Counted from the first letter of the stretch, positions 26,636 through 35,967 are shown. The stretch is DNA of 64,000 nt from Gottfriedia solisilvae (GCF_002128405.1 NZ_NETJ01000003.1:682001-746000); one strand, 5' to 3'. The notes: generated by a model not told the origin, from the sequence alone. Numbers and translations: made by a program.

Positions 26636-28003
26636 GTGTCAAACTCAGTGGCAAGTCTATTTGAATTTAGATTACCAGATATCGGTGAAGGTATTCACGA
26701 AGGTGAAATTGTAAAATGGTTTATTAAAGCAGGCGACGAAGTAAATGAAGATGATATCATTTGTGAAGTTCAAAACGATAAATCAGTTGTTGAAATTCCA
26801 TCACCTGTTAAAGGTAAAGTTTTAGAAGTTTTAGTAAGTGAAGGAACAGTTTCAGTTGTTGGTGACGTTTTAGTACGCTTAGATGCTCCAGGTTATGAAA
26901 ACATTGCTTTCAAAGGGCAACATGCTGAAGAAGCTCCAACGACTACTCCAGTACCAGAAGCTGCTGATGCTGTTCAAGCAAAAGTACAAGAGTCTTATGA
27001 GCAAAGCGAACCAAAAACAGATGCTGCACCACTTTCTCCAGTTGCTGCAATTGAACCAAAAGCACATGTAATTGCTATGCCATCTGTACGTAAATATGCA
27101 CGTGAGAAAAACGTAGATCTTCGTATCGTACCAGGTTCAGGTAAAAATGGACGTGTAACGAAACAAGACGTAGATGCATTCTTACTTGGTGGAGTAGCAC
27201 CAGCTGCTGCTGCACAAACTGAAGTTGCTGTTGAAGTTGTAACAGAAGCTCCAGCTGAAAAGCAAGAAGCACCAAAAGCAATGCCAATTCCAGAAGGTCA
27301 ATATCCTGAAACTCGTGAAAAAATGAGCGGAATTCGTAAAGCAATTGCTAAAGCAATGGTTAACTCTAAACATACTGCTCCACATGTAACATTAATGGAC
27401 GAAGTAGATGTAACGAAACTAGTTGCTAGCCGTAAAAAATATAAAGAAGTTGCTGCTGCTCAAGGTATTAAGTTAACATTCTTACCTTATGTTGTTAAAG
27501 CTTTAACTTCAGCATTACGTAAGTTCCCAGCATTAAATACATCAATCGATGATGCTGCTAGCGAAATCATCCACAAGCATTACTATAACATCGGTATTGC
27601 TGCAGATACTGATAAAGGTTTATTAGTGCCAGTTGTTAAAGATGCTGATCGTAAAGCAATCTTCTCAATTTCAGCTGAAATTAACGAATTAGCTACAAAA
27701 GCTCGTGATGGTAAATTAGCTCCTGCAGAAATGAAAGGTGCTACATGCACAATCACTAATATCGGTTCAGCAGGTGGACAATGGTTCACTCCTGTAATCA
27801 ATCACCCTGAAGTAGCTATTTTAGGTATTGGTCGCATTGCTGAAAAACCTGTAGTATTAAACGGAGAAATCGTTGTTGCTCCAGTATTAGCGTTATCATT
27901 AAGCTTTGACCACCGTATTATCGATGGTGCAACTGCTCAAAACGCTTTAAACCACATTAAACGATTATTAAATGATCCAGAATTATTATTAATGGAGGCG
28001 TAA
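26636..28003 (+). CDS. pdhC: Dihydrolipoamide acetyltransferase E2
   Basis: The core of the pyruvate dehydrogenase complex. The 455 residues have one lipoyl domain (about 8-82; lipoyl Lys in 'QNDKSVVEI'), an Ala/Pro/Glu-rich linker, a peripheral-subunit-binding domain (about 142-180; '[10 protein letters not shown]'), a second linker and the catalytic domain (about 220-453) with '[10 protein letters not shown]'. GTG 26636 follows CGGAGG. A 109-nt gap with a hairpin separates it from pdhB; pdhD follows after 5 nt. Confidence 0.97.
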   Translation: MSNSVASLFEFRLPDIGEGIHEGEIVKWFIKAGDEVNEDDIICEVQNDKSVVEIPSPVKGKVLEVLVSEGTVSVVGDVLVRLDAPGYENIAFKGQHAEEAPTTTPVPEAADAVQAKVQESYEQSEPKTDAAPLSPVAAIEPKAHVIAMPSVRKYAREKNVDLRIVPGSGKNGRVTKQDVDAFLLGGVAPAAAAQTEVAVEVVTEAPAEKQEAPKAMPIPEGQYPETREKMSGIRKAIAKAMVNSKHTAPHVTLMDEVDVTKLVASRKKYKEVAAAQGIKLTFLPYVVKALTSALRKFPALNTSIDDAASEIIHKHYYNIGIAADTDKGLLVPVVKDADRKAIFSISAEINELATKARDGKLAPAEMKGATCTITNIGSAGGQWFTPVINHPEVAILGIGRIAEKPVVLNGEIVVAPVLALSLSFDHRIIDGATAQNALNHIKRLLNDPELLLMEA

Positions 28004-28008
28004 GATAA

Positions 28009-29421
28009 ATGGTAGTAGGAGATTTCGCAATTGAACTAGATACGGTCGTTATCGGCGCTGGTCCTGGTGGATATGTTGCAGCTATTCGTGCAGCGCAACT
28101 TGGACAAAAAGTTGCAGTTATTGAAAAAGGTAACCTAGGTGGAGTTTGCTTAAACGTTGGTTGTATTCCTTCAAAAGCATTAATTACTGCTGGTCACCGT
28201 TATGAGACTGCAAAGCATTCAGAAGAAATTGGTATCACTGCTGAAAATGTAAAAGTTGACTTTACTAAAGTACAAGCTTGGAAAAGCAGTGTTGTTAATA
28301 AATTAACTGGCGGTGTAGCTGGGTTATTAAAAGGAAACAAAGTTGAAGTAATCAAAGGGGAAGCTTACTTTAATGATGCAAACACTCTACGTGTGATCAC
28401 TGAAGATTCAGCTCAAACTTATACTTTTAATAATGCAATTATCGCAACAGGTTCAACTCCAATCGAAATCCCTGGTTTCAAATGGAGCAAACGTGTAATC
28501 GACTCAACAGGTGCATTAAACTTACCTGAAATTCCAAAAAAATTAGTTGTTATTGGTGGCGGCTATATTGGTATGGAATTAGGTACTGCTTATGCAAACT
28601 TTGGTACTCACGTAACAATTTTAGAAGCTGGTGATGAAATCTTAAATGGTTTCGAAAAATCAATGAGCTCAATTGTTAAGCGTGGATTAAAGAAAAAAGG
28701 CAATGTTGATATCGTAACGAAAGCATTCGGTAAAGGCGTTGAAGAAACTGCTGATGGCGTGACTGTTAAATTCGAATCAAACGGAGAAATGAAAGAAATC
28801 GAAGCTGATTATGTATTAGTAACAGTTGGACGTTACCCTAACTCTCGTGATATGGGCTTAGAAAATATTGGTGTTGAAATTAACGAACGTGGTGTAATTG
28901 GTACTGATAAACAAGCTCGTACATCAGTTAAAAATATTTTTGCAATTGGTGATGTAATTGCTGGGCCTCCATTAGCTCATAAAGCTTCTTACGAAGGTAA
29001 AGTTGCTGCTGAAGCGATTAGTGGTTTATCAAGCGAAATTGAATACCTAGCTATTCCTGCAGTCGTATTTACTGATCCAGAATTAGCAACAGTTGGATAT
29101 ACGAAAAAGCAAGCTACTGATGAAGGTTTAGATGTAAATGTTGCGAAGTTCCCATTTGGTGGAAATGGTCGTGCATTATCTCTAAACGCTACAGAAGGTT
29201 TCGTACAATTAGTATCTCGTAAAGAAGATGGTGTGTTAGTCGGAGCTCAAGTAGCTGGTGTTAATGCTTCTGATATTATTTCTGAATTAGGTCTTGCAAT
29301 TGAAGCTTGCATGAGTGTTGAGGATATTGCTCAAACAATCCATGCTCACCCAACATTAGGTGAAATTTCAATGGAAGCTGCTGAATTAGCAATGGGACAC
29401 CCAATTCACGTATTGAAATAA
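28009..29421 (+). CDS. pdhD: Dihydrolipoamide dehydrogenase E3
   Basis: Reoxidises the lipoyl arm of E2 with NAD. The 470 residues have the FAD-binding '[12 protein letters not shown]' (about 16-27), the redox pair in '[13 protein letters not shown]', the NAD-binding '[10 protein letters not shown]' (about 180), '[13 protein letters not shown]' and the dimer-interface 'HAHPTLGE' with catalytic His-Glu. The start ATG uses a GGAGG in the last codons of pdhC. A terminator follows, ending the operon. Confidence 0.97.
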   Translation: MVVGDFAIELDTVVIGAGPGGYVAAIRAAQLGQKVAVIEKGNLGGVCLNVGCIPSKALITAGHRYETAKHSEEIGITAENVKVDFTKVQAWKSSVVNKLTGGVAGLLKGNKVEVIKGEAYFNDANTLRVITEDSAQTYTFNNAIIATGSTPIEIPGFKWSKRVIDSTGALNLPEIPKKLVVIGGGYIGMELGTAYANFGTHVTILEAGDEILNGFEKSMSSIVKRGLKKKGNVDIVTKAFGKGVEETADGVTVKFESNGEMKEIEADYVLVTVGRYPNSRDMGLENIGVEINERGVIGTDKQARTSVKNIFAIGDVIAGPPLAHKASYEGKVAAEAISGLSSEIEYLAIPAVVFTDPELATVGYTKKQATDEGLDVNVAKFPFGGNGRALSLNATEGFVQLVSRKEDGVLVGAQVAGVNASDIISELGLAIEACMSVEDIAQTIHAHPTLGEISMEAAELAMGHPIHVLK

Positions 29422-29459
29422 TCTGTCGTACTGTAGTGACATTTGCTACTACTCATCAT

Positions 29460-29490
29460 AAAAAACCTCCTATTATTAGGAGGTTTTTTT
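29460..29490 (+). terminator. Terminator of the pdh operon
   Basis: AAAAAACCTCCT-attatt-AGGAGGTTTTTTT, about 38 nt after the pdhD stop. Confidence 0.9.
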
Positions 29491-29565
29491 GCATGTTAAA
29501 AGTATGTACCGCATAACGTTGTAGAAAACAACATTTTTTGGTATGTAATGGACGGTGGTGTAAAA

Positions 29566-29805
29566 ATGCGTAAACAGTTAATGGTATTACTTATTCATCA
29601 AATCTTTTGGTTCGGTTTTTCATTTGTCATGTATTTATCAAAAAGAGATCAATTGTACGCAAAATTTATATTATTTTTAGTATTTTTTTATCAATTGTAT
29701 TTAATTGCTAAATTTGTTGGAAACACAAGAAAAGCAAGTATTATGATTACTTGCTTCTATGCTAGTATATTTTTCTTTTGTCAATTGATCGTAAACTTGT
29801 TTTAA
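29566..29805 (+). CDS. Small membrane protein of unknown function
   Basis: A 79-residue protein with three hydrophobic segments (about 5-20, 28-48 and 56-77). I do not recognise a family. I placed the start at ATG 29566; an in-frame ATG at 29548 would add six residues. Its stop abuts the stop of the convergent DUF1885-like gene with no gap, so any termination happens inside coding sequence. Confidence 0.55.
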   Translation: MRKQLMVLLIHQIFWFGFSFVMYLSKRDQLYAKFILFLVFFYQLYLIAKFVGNTRKASIMITCFYASIFFFCQLIVNLF

Positions 29806-30201
29806 TTATCTTTTATAAAAATACATGATACGTTTATTAAATAATTCAAGTTTACCTTCTATTTTTTGAGCTAAGTATCGACACAATTCATTTGCTTTTC
29901 CTTTATCACCATAAGTTGAATTCGGTAATAAAGTAATGATAATATGTTTGTCATCTTGGATTGAAACAACAAAATGATTATAACGTGAATCATTGCTTTT
30001 TAAATATAATGCATCCTGTTCATCTAGCTTTTTATTTGAAAGGCTATAAGGAAATGAAGCCCTTTCATAATTCCAGTCAACTTGTTGTCCAATTTTTGTA
30101 GACGATTGTATGTAGTCATTAATTAAGTTTTGTAATAAGTCTAAACTTGCCTCTTGATATTTTGATTTATCCATTAATTGAATGGTAGCTTGTTGAACCA
30201 T
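29806..30201 (-). CDS. DUF1885-like protein
   Basis: A 131-residue soluble protein. The C-terminal block 'YGDKGKANELCRYLAQKIEG' and the 'RIMYFYKR' end match my recollection of the DUF1885 family, known from one Geobacillus structure without assigned function. 'WNYERASFPY' in the middle is another conserved-looking block. ATG 30199-30201 is preceded by GGGG at ordinary spacing. No enzyme motif is seen. Confidence 0.6.
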   Translation of the reverse strand: MVQQATIQLMDKSKYQEASLDLLQNLINDYIQSSTKIGQQVDWNYERASFPYSLSNKKLDEQDALYLKSNDSRYNHFVVSIQDDKHIIITLLPNSTYGDKGKANELCRYLAQKIEGKLELFNKRIMYFYKR

Positions 30202-30358
30202 TTTCTTATCCCCCTAAGTTGTATATCCAGTTAAACATCACTTTTTTTCTTTTTTATCATAACATTATTTCAAATTTTTAGACAAGTATTCGGAATGAAT
30301 TTTGCTTTCTCTTCATATGTATTAATTTACAACACAAATGTGAGGAGTGGAAAATGAT

Positions 30359-30652
30359 ATGTTTGAAAAATTATATGATGATCACGAAAATGTTAGAGTA
30401 AGATTTGTTGGTTTTATAGCAAACGATGTAAGGTACGATATAGGCATTGTATATACGAACATGTTTTTTGGGAAACCACTCGTCATCTGCATGCAGTCTA
30501 GGCAATGTATTGTTCTAGATCGACAAGATGTTTCATATCCGAATCAATTAAAATTCCTTTGTAAATTGAAGAGTGATGAGGAAGCGATGAAACTTGCAGA
30601 TTATTTAGCTGATTGGTTGCCACACCCTAGGATGGAAGAGAGTTACGAATAA
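30359..30652 (+). CDS. DUF3055 (SAV0927-type) protein
   Basis: A 97-residue soluble protein beginning 'MFEKLYDDHENVRVRFVGF', with 'YDIGIVYTNMFFGKPLVICM' in the centre. These blocks fit the DUF3055/SAV0927 family of Bacilli, function unknown. I use ATG 30359 rather than GTG 30347, which lies inside GAGGAG. Preceded by a divergent gene and followed by the SR1P region. Confidence 0.65.
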   Translation: MFEKLYDDHENVRVRFVGFIANDVRYDIGIVYTNMFFGKPLVICMQSRQCIVLDRQDVSYPNQLKFLCKLKSDEEAMKLADYLADWLPHPRMEESYE

Positions 30653-30733
30653 GTTCAAAATTAATGTGTCATACTAATTACTTCGTTAATACAATGAATT
30701 ATGAAATAAAAAGATTGAAAATAAAATTATTGA

Positions 30734-30780
30734 GTTATACTTATTTACCTATTGCGTAAATAAGTATAACACTTTATAAT
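30734..30780 (+). promoter_or_regulatory. SR1-type promoter with 37-bp palindrome
   Basis: TTGCGT (30752-30757), 17-nt spacer and TATAAT (30775-30780) form a near-ideal sigma-A promoter about 45 bp before the SR1P start. A perfect 15-bp inverted repeat, GTTATACTTATTTAC (30734-30748) and GTAAATAAGTATAAC (30756-30770), with a 7-bp centre overlaps the -35 and spacer. That position suits a repressor operator. In B. subtilis the SR1 gene is repressed by CcpN and CcpA; whether this palindrome is a CcpN site I cannot say. Confidence 0.65.
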
Positions 30781-30823
30781 GAAGTTAAGTTAATTGATAC
30801 AACATTATGAAAGGGGTTACAAG

Positions 30824-30946
30824 ATGGGAACGTTCGTATGTAAATGTTGTGAGAAAACAGTAGGTCATTTCGAGGATGAAAAAGTTACGACTTTATATGT
30901 AAAAGACTGTGAGCATTGTGAACCGTCAATTGAAGAAACTTGCTAA
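30824..30946 (+). CDS. GapA-binding peptide SR1P
   Basis: A 40-residue peptide that starts 'MGTFVCKCCEK' and contains 'HFEDEKVTTLYV' followed by 'CEHCE'. This matches SR1P of B. subtilis (39 aa), encoded on the SR1 RNA. SR1P binds glyceraldehyde-3-phosphate dehydrogenase GapA and promotes its contact with RNase J1, the rnjA product in this window. Six Cys, five of them in clusters CxCC and CxxC, could bind a metal. ATG 30824 follows AAAGGGG. Next to speA, as in B. subtilis. Confidence 0.88.
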   Translation: MGTFVCKCCEKTVGHFEDEKVTTLYVKDCEHCEPSIEETC

Positions 30947-30970
30947 TATAATTTAAATAAGTAACGATAA

Positions 30971-31011
30971 AGAGGGTACTTTAAAAAGTACCCTCTAATT
31001 TTATTTTTTTA
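30971..31011 (+). terminator. Terminator shared by SR1P and tgl
   Basis: AGAGGGTACTT pairs with AAGTACCCTCT; a T-rich tail follows on the plus strand. The convergent tgl stops at 31017, so the hairpin may serve both. Confidence 0.8.
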
Positions 31012-31016
31012 AGAAT

Positions 31017-31850
31017 TTAAGCTATTTGGTGCTGATCTCCAATTCTAGCAGTAATAACATCACGTGATTCTTCTCTAGTTTTTACAGGAATTAATTTTGA
31101 ATCATCCGTTAAATAATTTACCATTTCATTTGCATCTATTCGAGTGTTTAAGCTTGTTAAATAAGCAGAAATCATTGCAAATGGATATCTATGCATATTT
31201 AGATGAAAGATTATTTCAGGTAAAGGTCGAATACCAATACCATGTCCATAATAGTAATTACTACCCATACTTACAGTATTTTCACCTTGCCACTCCGGCG
31301 TAATAGGGTCTACTTGAGGATTTTTTATATAAACGACATCTCCAGGTACTGGTCGATCAATTTCTGCAGTACGAATAGCTAATTTTGGATCGTAATTCCA
31401 TGTATATAAGTACATTCCTCGATTGAATAATTCATCAAATACTTCGTAACCGTATAAATCCAACAGAGCTTTATAGAAAACAATTACAATTGCTGTAGCA
31501 CACTCAGTAGCATAAAATTGTCCATTTCTAAAAATGTCATATATACCAGCAGAAGGTCTAACACCTGGTCTTAAACGAAATCCTCCCTGTCGTGTACGAA
31601 TCCAAAACATAGGATTACAATAAGCTCTCCTAAAAACTCTAAATTGCATATTACTTGCCAACAATTCTTTTGAAGCTCTAATAATATAAGAACGTAATGT
31701 TAAATCAAATGATAATTCTCGATCAGATTTATAAATATTTGAATGTCGACTGTTTGATAAATTTCTTATAATTTCTTGTAGAAGTTGCTCATTCCAATCT
31801 CCACTATCTTTTAATGAAGCATGAACAATTTTATTATTCACGACTATCAT
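31017..31850 (-). CDS. tgl: Protein-glutamine gamma-glutamyltransferase Tgl (spore coat)
   Basis: Tgl crosslinks spore coat proteins through epsilon-(gamma-glutamyl)lysine bonds. The active-site block 'FYATECATAIVIV' places the catalytic Cys at residue 117, against 116 in B. subtilis; 'WQGEN' and 'YYYGHGIGI' are also conserved. The 277 residues exceed the B. subtilis length (245) by a C-terminal extension. I chose ATG 31850 with AGGAT upstream; GTG 31859 is too close. A sigma-K-type promoter lies at 31912-31938. Confidence 0.93.
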   Translation of the reverse strand: MIVVNNKIVHASLKDSGDWNEQLLQEIIRNLSNSRHSNIYKSDRELSFDLTLRSYIIRASKELLASNMQFRVFRRAYCNPMFWIRTRQGGFRLRPGVRPSAGIYDIFRNGQFYATECATAIVIVFYKALLDLYGYEVFDELFNRGMYLYTWNYDPKLAIRTAEIDRPVPGDVVYIKNPQVDPITPEWQGENTVSMGSNYYYGHGIGIRPLPEIIFHLNMHRYPFAMISAYLTSLNTRIDANEMVNYLTDDSKLIPVKTREESRDVITARIGDQHQIA

Positions 31851-31911
31851 TAGGTTCACATCCTATCATAATAGCTATTTTTATAACAATTCTCTAATTA
31901 TTTACCTTAGC

Positions 31912-31938
31912 TATCATATGCCTAATAAAAATGAATGT
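31912..31938 (-). promoter_or_regulatory. Sigma-K-type promoter of tgl
   Basis: On the minus strand an AC (complement of 31937-31938), 16 nt, then CATATGATA (complement of 31912-31920). This fits the sigma-K pattern AC-N16-CATAnnnTA. Late mother-cell expression of tgl is known in B. subtilis. Confidence 0.6.
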
Positions 31939-31947
31939 GATACATAA

Positions 31948-31979
31948 TAAAAAAACTAAGGAAAGTTTTCCTTAGTTTT
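31948..31979 (-). terminator. Terminator of speA
   Basis: AAAACTAAGGAAA pairs with TTTCCTTAGTTTT, with a T run on the minus strand. It lies just upstream of the tgl promoter. Confidence 0.8.
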
Positions 31980-31995
31980 CAGTTTTAAACATAAA

Positions 31996-33447
31996 TTATT
32001 TAATTACTTTTAGCATATATAAGTCTTCATCTTCAGGTCCTTGTACAGGTAGGCCTGCTTCAATATTCTTCTTAATATATATTAAATTTTCTAGTGTAAT
32101 TTCTTCACCTGGCAAGAAGATTGGGATACCTGGTGGGTAAACCATAACGAATTCAGCTATTATACGTCCAACTGATTCTTCTAATGGTACCGACTCTGTT
32201 TCAGCATAAAAAGCATCCCTAGGTAATACGGCTAGATTTGGTATTGTTGGAATCGTTACATTATAGGCTTTATATTGATCTACAATAGGAAACTCTTTTA
32301 CAAGAACTTCAAATGCATGGATTAATTTCTCGATATCTTCTTTACTATCTCCAGGAGTTAGTATACATAGGACGTTATATAAATCAGACATTTCTACTTC
32401 AATATTAAAACGTTCTCGTAACCAAACTTCAACGTCATGACCAGTAATGCCTAATTTTTTTACACTGATTAATAATTTCGTTGGATCAAAGTTAAATGTT
32501 GCTTCATTTCCAAGTAATTCATAGCCTGGACTGTATAAACCCTCTATATTATTAATCCTTGCCCTAGCATCATTTGCTAGTCTAATAGTTTCTGTAATCA
32601 GTTCCTCACCAATTGTTGCAAGACGTTTTCGTGCAACGTCAAGAGAGGCTAGTAATATATAAGATGTTGAAGTTGTCGTTAACATACTTAATACAGATTG
32701 CACTCTGTGGACGTTTACAATGCCTTCTTTGACATTTAAAATGGAACTTTGAGTTAGAGAGCCACCAAGCTTATGAACGCTTGTAGCAGCCATATCAGCA
32801 CCAGCTTGCATAGCCGAGATTGGAAGTTCATCATTAAAATGAATATGTACGCCATGTGCTTCATCAACTAAAACAGCTATTCCATGTGAGTGAGCTAAAT
32901 CTACGATACTTTTTAAATCAGCAACAAAGCCAAAATATGTAGGGTTGATGACTAAAACTGCTTTTGCATCTGGATGATTAACGATCGCTTCTTTTACAGC
33001 ATTTGTTGTAATACCATGAGAAATTCCTAACTCATTATCGATTTCCGGATGAACAAAAATTGGCATCGCGCCTGAAAAAATAATGGCCGATAATACCGAT
33101 TTATGAACATTTCTAGGAACAATGATTTTATCTCCAGGACCACATACGCTCATGACCATTGTCATGATAGCCCCGCTAGTACCTTGCACTGTAAAGAAAG
33201 TATAATCAGCACCAAACGCTTTTGCAGCAAGATCCTGCGCTTGTTTTATTTTACCTTTAGGATGATGTAGATCATCTAAAGGAGCAATATTGATTAAGTC
33301 GATTGACAATGCGTTATCGCCAATAAATTCCCTAAATGTTGGATCCATTCCATTCCCTTTTTTATGTCCTGGGATATGAAACTGAATAGGGTTCTTCTTT
33401 GCATGTTCTAGTAAAGAAGTAAATAACGGCGTTTCATTTTGGTTCAT
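31996..33447 (-). CDS. speA: Arginine decarboxylase SpeA
   Basis: A PLP-dependent Orn/Lys/Arg decarboxylase of the aspartate-aminotransferase fold, 483 residues (B. subtilis SpeA about 490). It makes agmatine for polyamine synthesis. The PLP-binding Lys is K226 in 'TSVHKLGG', with 'DEAHGVH' before it; 'FHIPGHKKG' at the start is the family signature. The C-terminal domain has 'VYPPGIPI'. Substrate assignment follows position beside the SR1P and yktA genes; lysine cannot be excluded from sequence alone. Confidence 0.92.
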   Translation of the reverse strand: MNQNETPLFTSLLEHAKKNPIQFHIPGHKKGNGMDPTFREFIGDNALSIDLINIAPLDDLHHPKGKIKQAQDLAAKAFGADYTFFTVQGTSGAIMTMVMSVCGPGDKIIVPRNVHKSVLSAIIFSGAMPIFVHPEIDNELGISHGITTNAVKEAIVNHPDAKAVLVINPTYFGFVADLKSIVDLAHSHGIAVLVDEAHGVHIHFNDELPISAMQAGADMAATSVHKLGGSLTQSSILNVKEGIVNVHRVQSVLSMLTTTSTSYILLASLDVARKRLATIGEELITETIRLANDARARINNIEGLYSPGYELLGNEATFNFDPTKLLISVKKLGITGHDVEVWLRERFNIEVEMSDLYNVLCILTPGDSKEDIEKLIHAFEVLVKEFPIVDQYKAYNVTIPTIPNLAVLPRDAFYAETESVPLEESVGRIIAEFVMVYPPGIPIFLPGEEITLENLIYIKKNIEAGLPVQGPEDEDLYMLKVIK

Positions 33448-33724
33448 TTAACATACACCCCATTTATGAATAATAGTGTTTTTCGGAAGTGGTATGTTTG
33501 TAAACAAATCAAATATGTTTACTCTCATTAAGTTATAAACTGTTGTACCTTCATTTGAAAAACAAAAAAATTATATCATTCTATGAATTTTCTGTATAGA
33601 AAAAAATGCTAAACTTATGAAATATTATTCATTGAAATGAAATTATATCAATATTTAATAGAAGAATTGAATTAGAAAAATGTGATAAAATGGTAATAGT
33701 AACATGAAATAGGAGTGGGTTTAC

Positions 33725-33994
33725 ATGGATTATCAGTATCCGATACTTTACGATTGGAGTACGAATGAAACAATCGAAGTTATACAATTTTACACATCAG
33801 TGGAAAAAGCATATGAAAAAGGAATTGAACGTGAAGAATTAATGTTAGCGTATAAACAATTCAAAAAAATAGTTCCAAGTATTGCTGAAGAAAAGAAGTT
33901 GTGTGGGGAATTAGAAGAAATTTCAGGTTATTCGGCGTACAGACTAATGCAAAAAGCGAAAAGTGCTGCACCAGGAGATAAAATTAAAATGTAA
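33725..33994 (+). CDS. yktA: UPF0223 protein YktA
   Basis: An 89-residue helical protein of the UPF0223 family, same place and size as B. subtilis YktA. '[11 protein letters not shown]' at the start and '[13 protein letters not shown]' near the end are the conserved parts. Function unknown. ATG 33725 follows TAGGAGTGGG. A strong terminator follows and the tandem-repeat array begins about 50 nt later. Confidence 0.85.
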   Translation: MDYQYPILYDWSTNETIEVIQFYTSVEKAYEKGIEREELMLAYKQFKKIVPSIAEEKKLCGELEEISGYSAYRLMQKAKSAAPGDKIKM

Positions 33995-33997
33995 ATG

Positions 33998-34040
33998 AAA
34001 AAGGCAAATGATGTCCGAGACGATATCATTTGCCTTTTTA
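33998..34040 (+). terminator. Terminator of yktA
   Basis: AAAAGGCAAATGAT pairs with ATCATTTGCCTTTT around a 13-nt loop. Confidence 0.85.
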
Positions 34041-34089
34041 ATGCCAATTTCTTCCATTAATTATACGATATGAAAAAATGTATTCTAAT

Positions 34090-34868
34090 GTCCTTGTCTT
34101 ATGCTTGTCGTGGCAGAGCAGTCGCCTCGACTTTTCGGGGTGTCTAGTTCCGGCTCCTTGCCCCTGAGTTATAAGCCAATGCCTATTAAAGTTAAGAAGC
34201 ACCTTTTATAGTCCTTGTCTTATGCTTGTGGGGGCAGAGCAGTCGCCTCCACTTTTCGGGATGTCTAGTTCCGGCTCCTAGCTCCTCGAGACATAAGCCA
34301 ATGCCTATTAAAGTTAAAAAGCAACTTTTATAGTCCTTGTCTTATGCTTGTCGGAGCTGACCAGTCGCCTCCACTTTTCGGGATGTCTAGTTCCGGCTCC
34401 TAGCTCCTGAGTTATAAGCCAATGCCTATTAAAGTTAAGAAGCACCTTTATAGTCCTTGTCTTATGCTTGTGGGGGGCAGAGCAGTCACTTCCACTTTTC
34501 GGGATGTCTAGTTCCGGCTCCTAGCTCCTCGAGACATAAGCCAATGCCTATTAAAGTTAAAAAGCAACTTTTATAGTCCTTGTCTTATGCTTGTCGGAGC
34601 TGAACAGTCGCCGCGACTTTTCGGGATGTCTAGTTCCGGCTCTTAGCTCCTCGAGACATAAGCCAGTGCCTATTAAAGTTAAAAAGCAACTTTTATAGTC
34701 CTTGTCTTATGCTTGTCGGAGCTGAACAGTCGCCTCCACTTTTCGGGATGTCTAGTTCCGGCTCCTAGCTCCTCGAGACATAAGCCAATGCCTATTAAAG
34801 TTAAAAAGCAACTTTTATAGTCCTTGTCTTATGCTTGTCGGAGCTGAACAGTCGCCTCCACTTTTCGG
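34090..34868 (+). repeat. Tandem array of a ~121-bp hairpin-forming element
   Basis: Six full units start at 34090, 34211, 34333, 34453, 34576 and 34698 (lengths 120-123 bp), and a seventh begins at 34820 and breaks off near 34868. Each begins 'gtccttgtcttatgcttgt' and contains 'cttttcgggatgtctagttc'. Within a unit CTTATG...GGAGCT can pair with AGCTCC...CATAAG, giving a long imperfect hairpin. Units 1 and 3 share 'gagttataagcc' and 'aagaagcacc'; the others have 'cgagacataagcc' and 'aaaaagcaac'. The array lies between the convergent yktA and yktB and has no coding potential. Confidence 0.93.
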
Positions 34869-34950
34869 ACTGTCGAAAAATGTGAAGAGATTGGGCATAG
34901 ACTTTTGTTTTTGACATATGTATAATTAAACAACACTTATAAAAATTTAT

Positions 34951-35580
34951 TCATTTTATACTGATTTCGTATAAAGGAAGTAAAGTGTTATAAGTATCTT
35001 TAATTGTATGAATAAGACTTTCTTTTGTAAGCGTAATGGCTTCATCTTTTGGAATTGTAATGCCACAAAGGTACTCGGATTTTTTTACATCATGGAATCT
35101 TTGGATACCTTGATGGAATTCATCTTTTTTCATTTTACTTCTTGGGTGAACATCAGGCTTCATATGGTCATAGGAAATAACAAAGTTTTTAGGTATTAAC
35201 TTAAATAGTTTGTTTTTATTTTTATCAAAATTAGTTGCAATCTTTTGTTTATTTGGACTTTCGTAAATGATACCGAACAGAACAAAAAGATGTGTGCCCC
35301 AAAGGCCAAATTGAAAATGTGGAAGCATTTTGTAACCTCGTTTATTCGTTGCAAATGCGATCCAAGTGTCTTTTGGAGCATTTACTGTACGACGAGCGTG
35401 TTTTGCAATATGACCGAAGAATTCTTCTTCTGTTGAGTTGTTTAAAAAAGGAAGGATTTCTTGTTCTATTTCCTTGAATTTTGGTTGAATTTCACTTTTA
35501 ATAGCATCCATTCTAGTTTCTAAGGATGAGTCAGTTGTGAAGATGTTAAAATCGCTTTCTGTAAAAAATGGTTGATTCAT
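34951..35580 (-). CDS. yktB: UPF0637 protein YktB
   Basis: A 209-residue soluble protein of the UPF0637 family, B. subtilis YktB (212 aa). Conserved blocks include 'FTESDFNIFTTDSSLETRM' near the start and 'WIAFATNKRGYKMLPHFQFG' (about 80-100). The biochemical role is unknown. ATG 35578-35580 follows a GGGGG stretch at close spacing. It faces the repeat array with its 3' end. Confidence 0.88.
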   Translation of the reverse strand: MNQPFFTESDFNIFTTDSSLETRMDAIKSEIQPKFKEIEQEILPFLNNSTEEEFFGHIAKHARRTVNAPKDTWIAFATNKRGYKMLPHFQFGLWGTHLFVLFGIIYESPNKQKIATNFDKNKNKLFKLIPKNFVISYDHMKPDVHPRSKMKKDEFHQGIQRFHDVKKSEYLCGITIPKDEAITLTKESLIHTIKDTYNTLLPLYEISIK

Positions 35581-35778
35581 TTTGGACCCCCTAGTATATA
35601 GTCTTTAAATAGTATACCATGATTGTCCACAAACAAATGGGTAGAATGTTTCACTATAAAATAGTTACATTATAAGCTCAAATAACATATATTAGTAGCA
35701 AAATAAAAATCAGAAAATTTTGTTAATTAAACTGAACACATTTTGTTTTGCCAACTTATATTCTATGGAGGGATAATA

Positions 35779-35967
35779 ATGAGACAAGTGATTAATGCGT
35801 TAAAAAGAACTGATGCTGAGAAGAGAATTCCTGTACTTAGATTAGAATTAGATTATGAATTAGCAACATTATTCGATGCAATGACAATTAACGACAATGA
35901 AGCTATGATCGAATCTAAGAAAAAATTAGAAGTACTAAGATTAGAATTAATTCGTTTAGAAGCTTAG
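35779..35967 (+). CDS. ykzI: Small protein YkzI
   Basis: A 62-residue charged helical protein rich in Leu, Glu and Lys, probably a helical hairpin. Position between yktB and the inositol monophosphatase matches B. subtilis ykzI. ATG 35779 follows TGGAGGG; an earlier in-frame start at 35743 has no ribosome site. Function unknown. A terminator follows 16 nt after the stop. Confidence 0.75.
   Translation: MRQVINALKRTDAEKRIPVLRLELDYELATLFDAMTINDNEAMIESKKKLEVLRLELIRLEA

Larger units (their letters stand above)
30787..31011 (+). ncRNA. SR1-like dual-function sRNA (predicted extent)
   Basis: From the predicted start point after TATAAT 30775-30780 to the T run ending the hairpin at 30971-30996, a transcript of about 220 nt would carry the 40-codon SR1P frame. 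Size, content and position beside speA match SR1 of B. subtilis, which also base-pairs with ahrC mRNA. The pairing ability of this copy was not tested. Ends are approximate. Confidence 0.55.

Noticed and set aside
27075-27385. Gln/Leu-rich minus-strand frames inside pdhC
   Set aside because: Artefact of the Ala/Pro/Glu-rich linker and biased codons of pdhC.
34090-34868. CRISPR array
   Set aside because: The repeats are contiguous 120-123-bp units with no unique spacers, and no cas genes are nearby.
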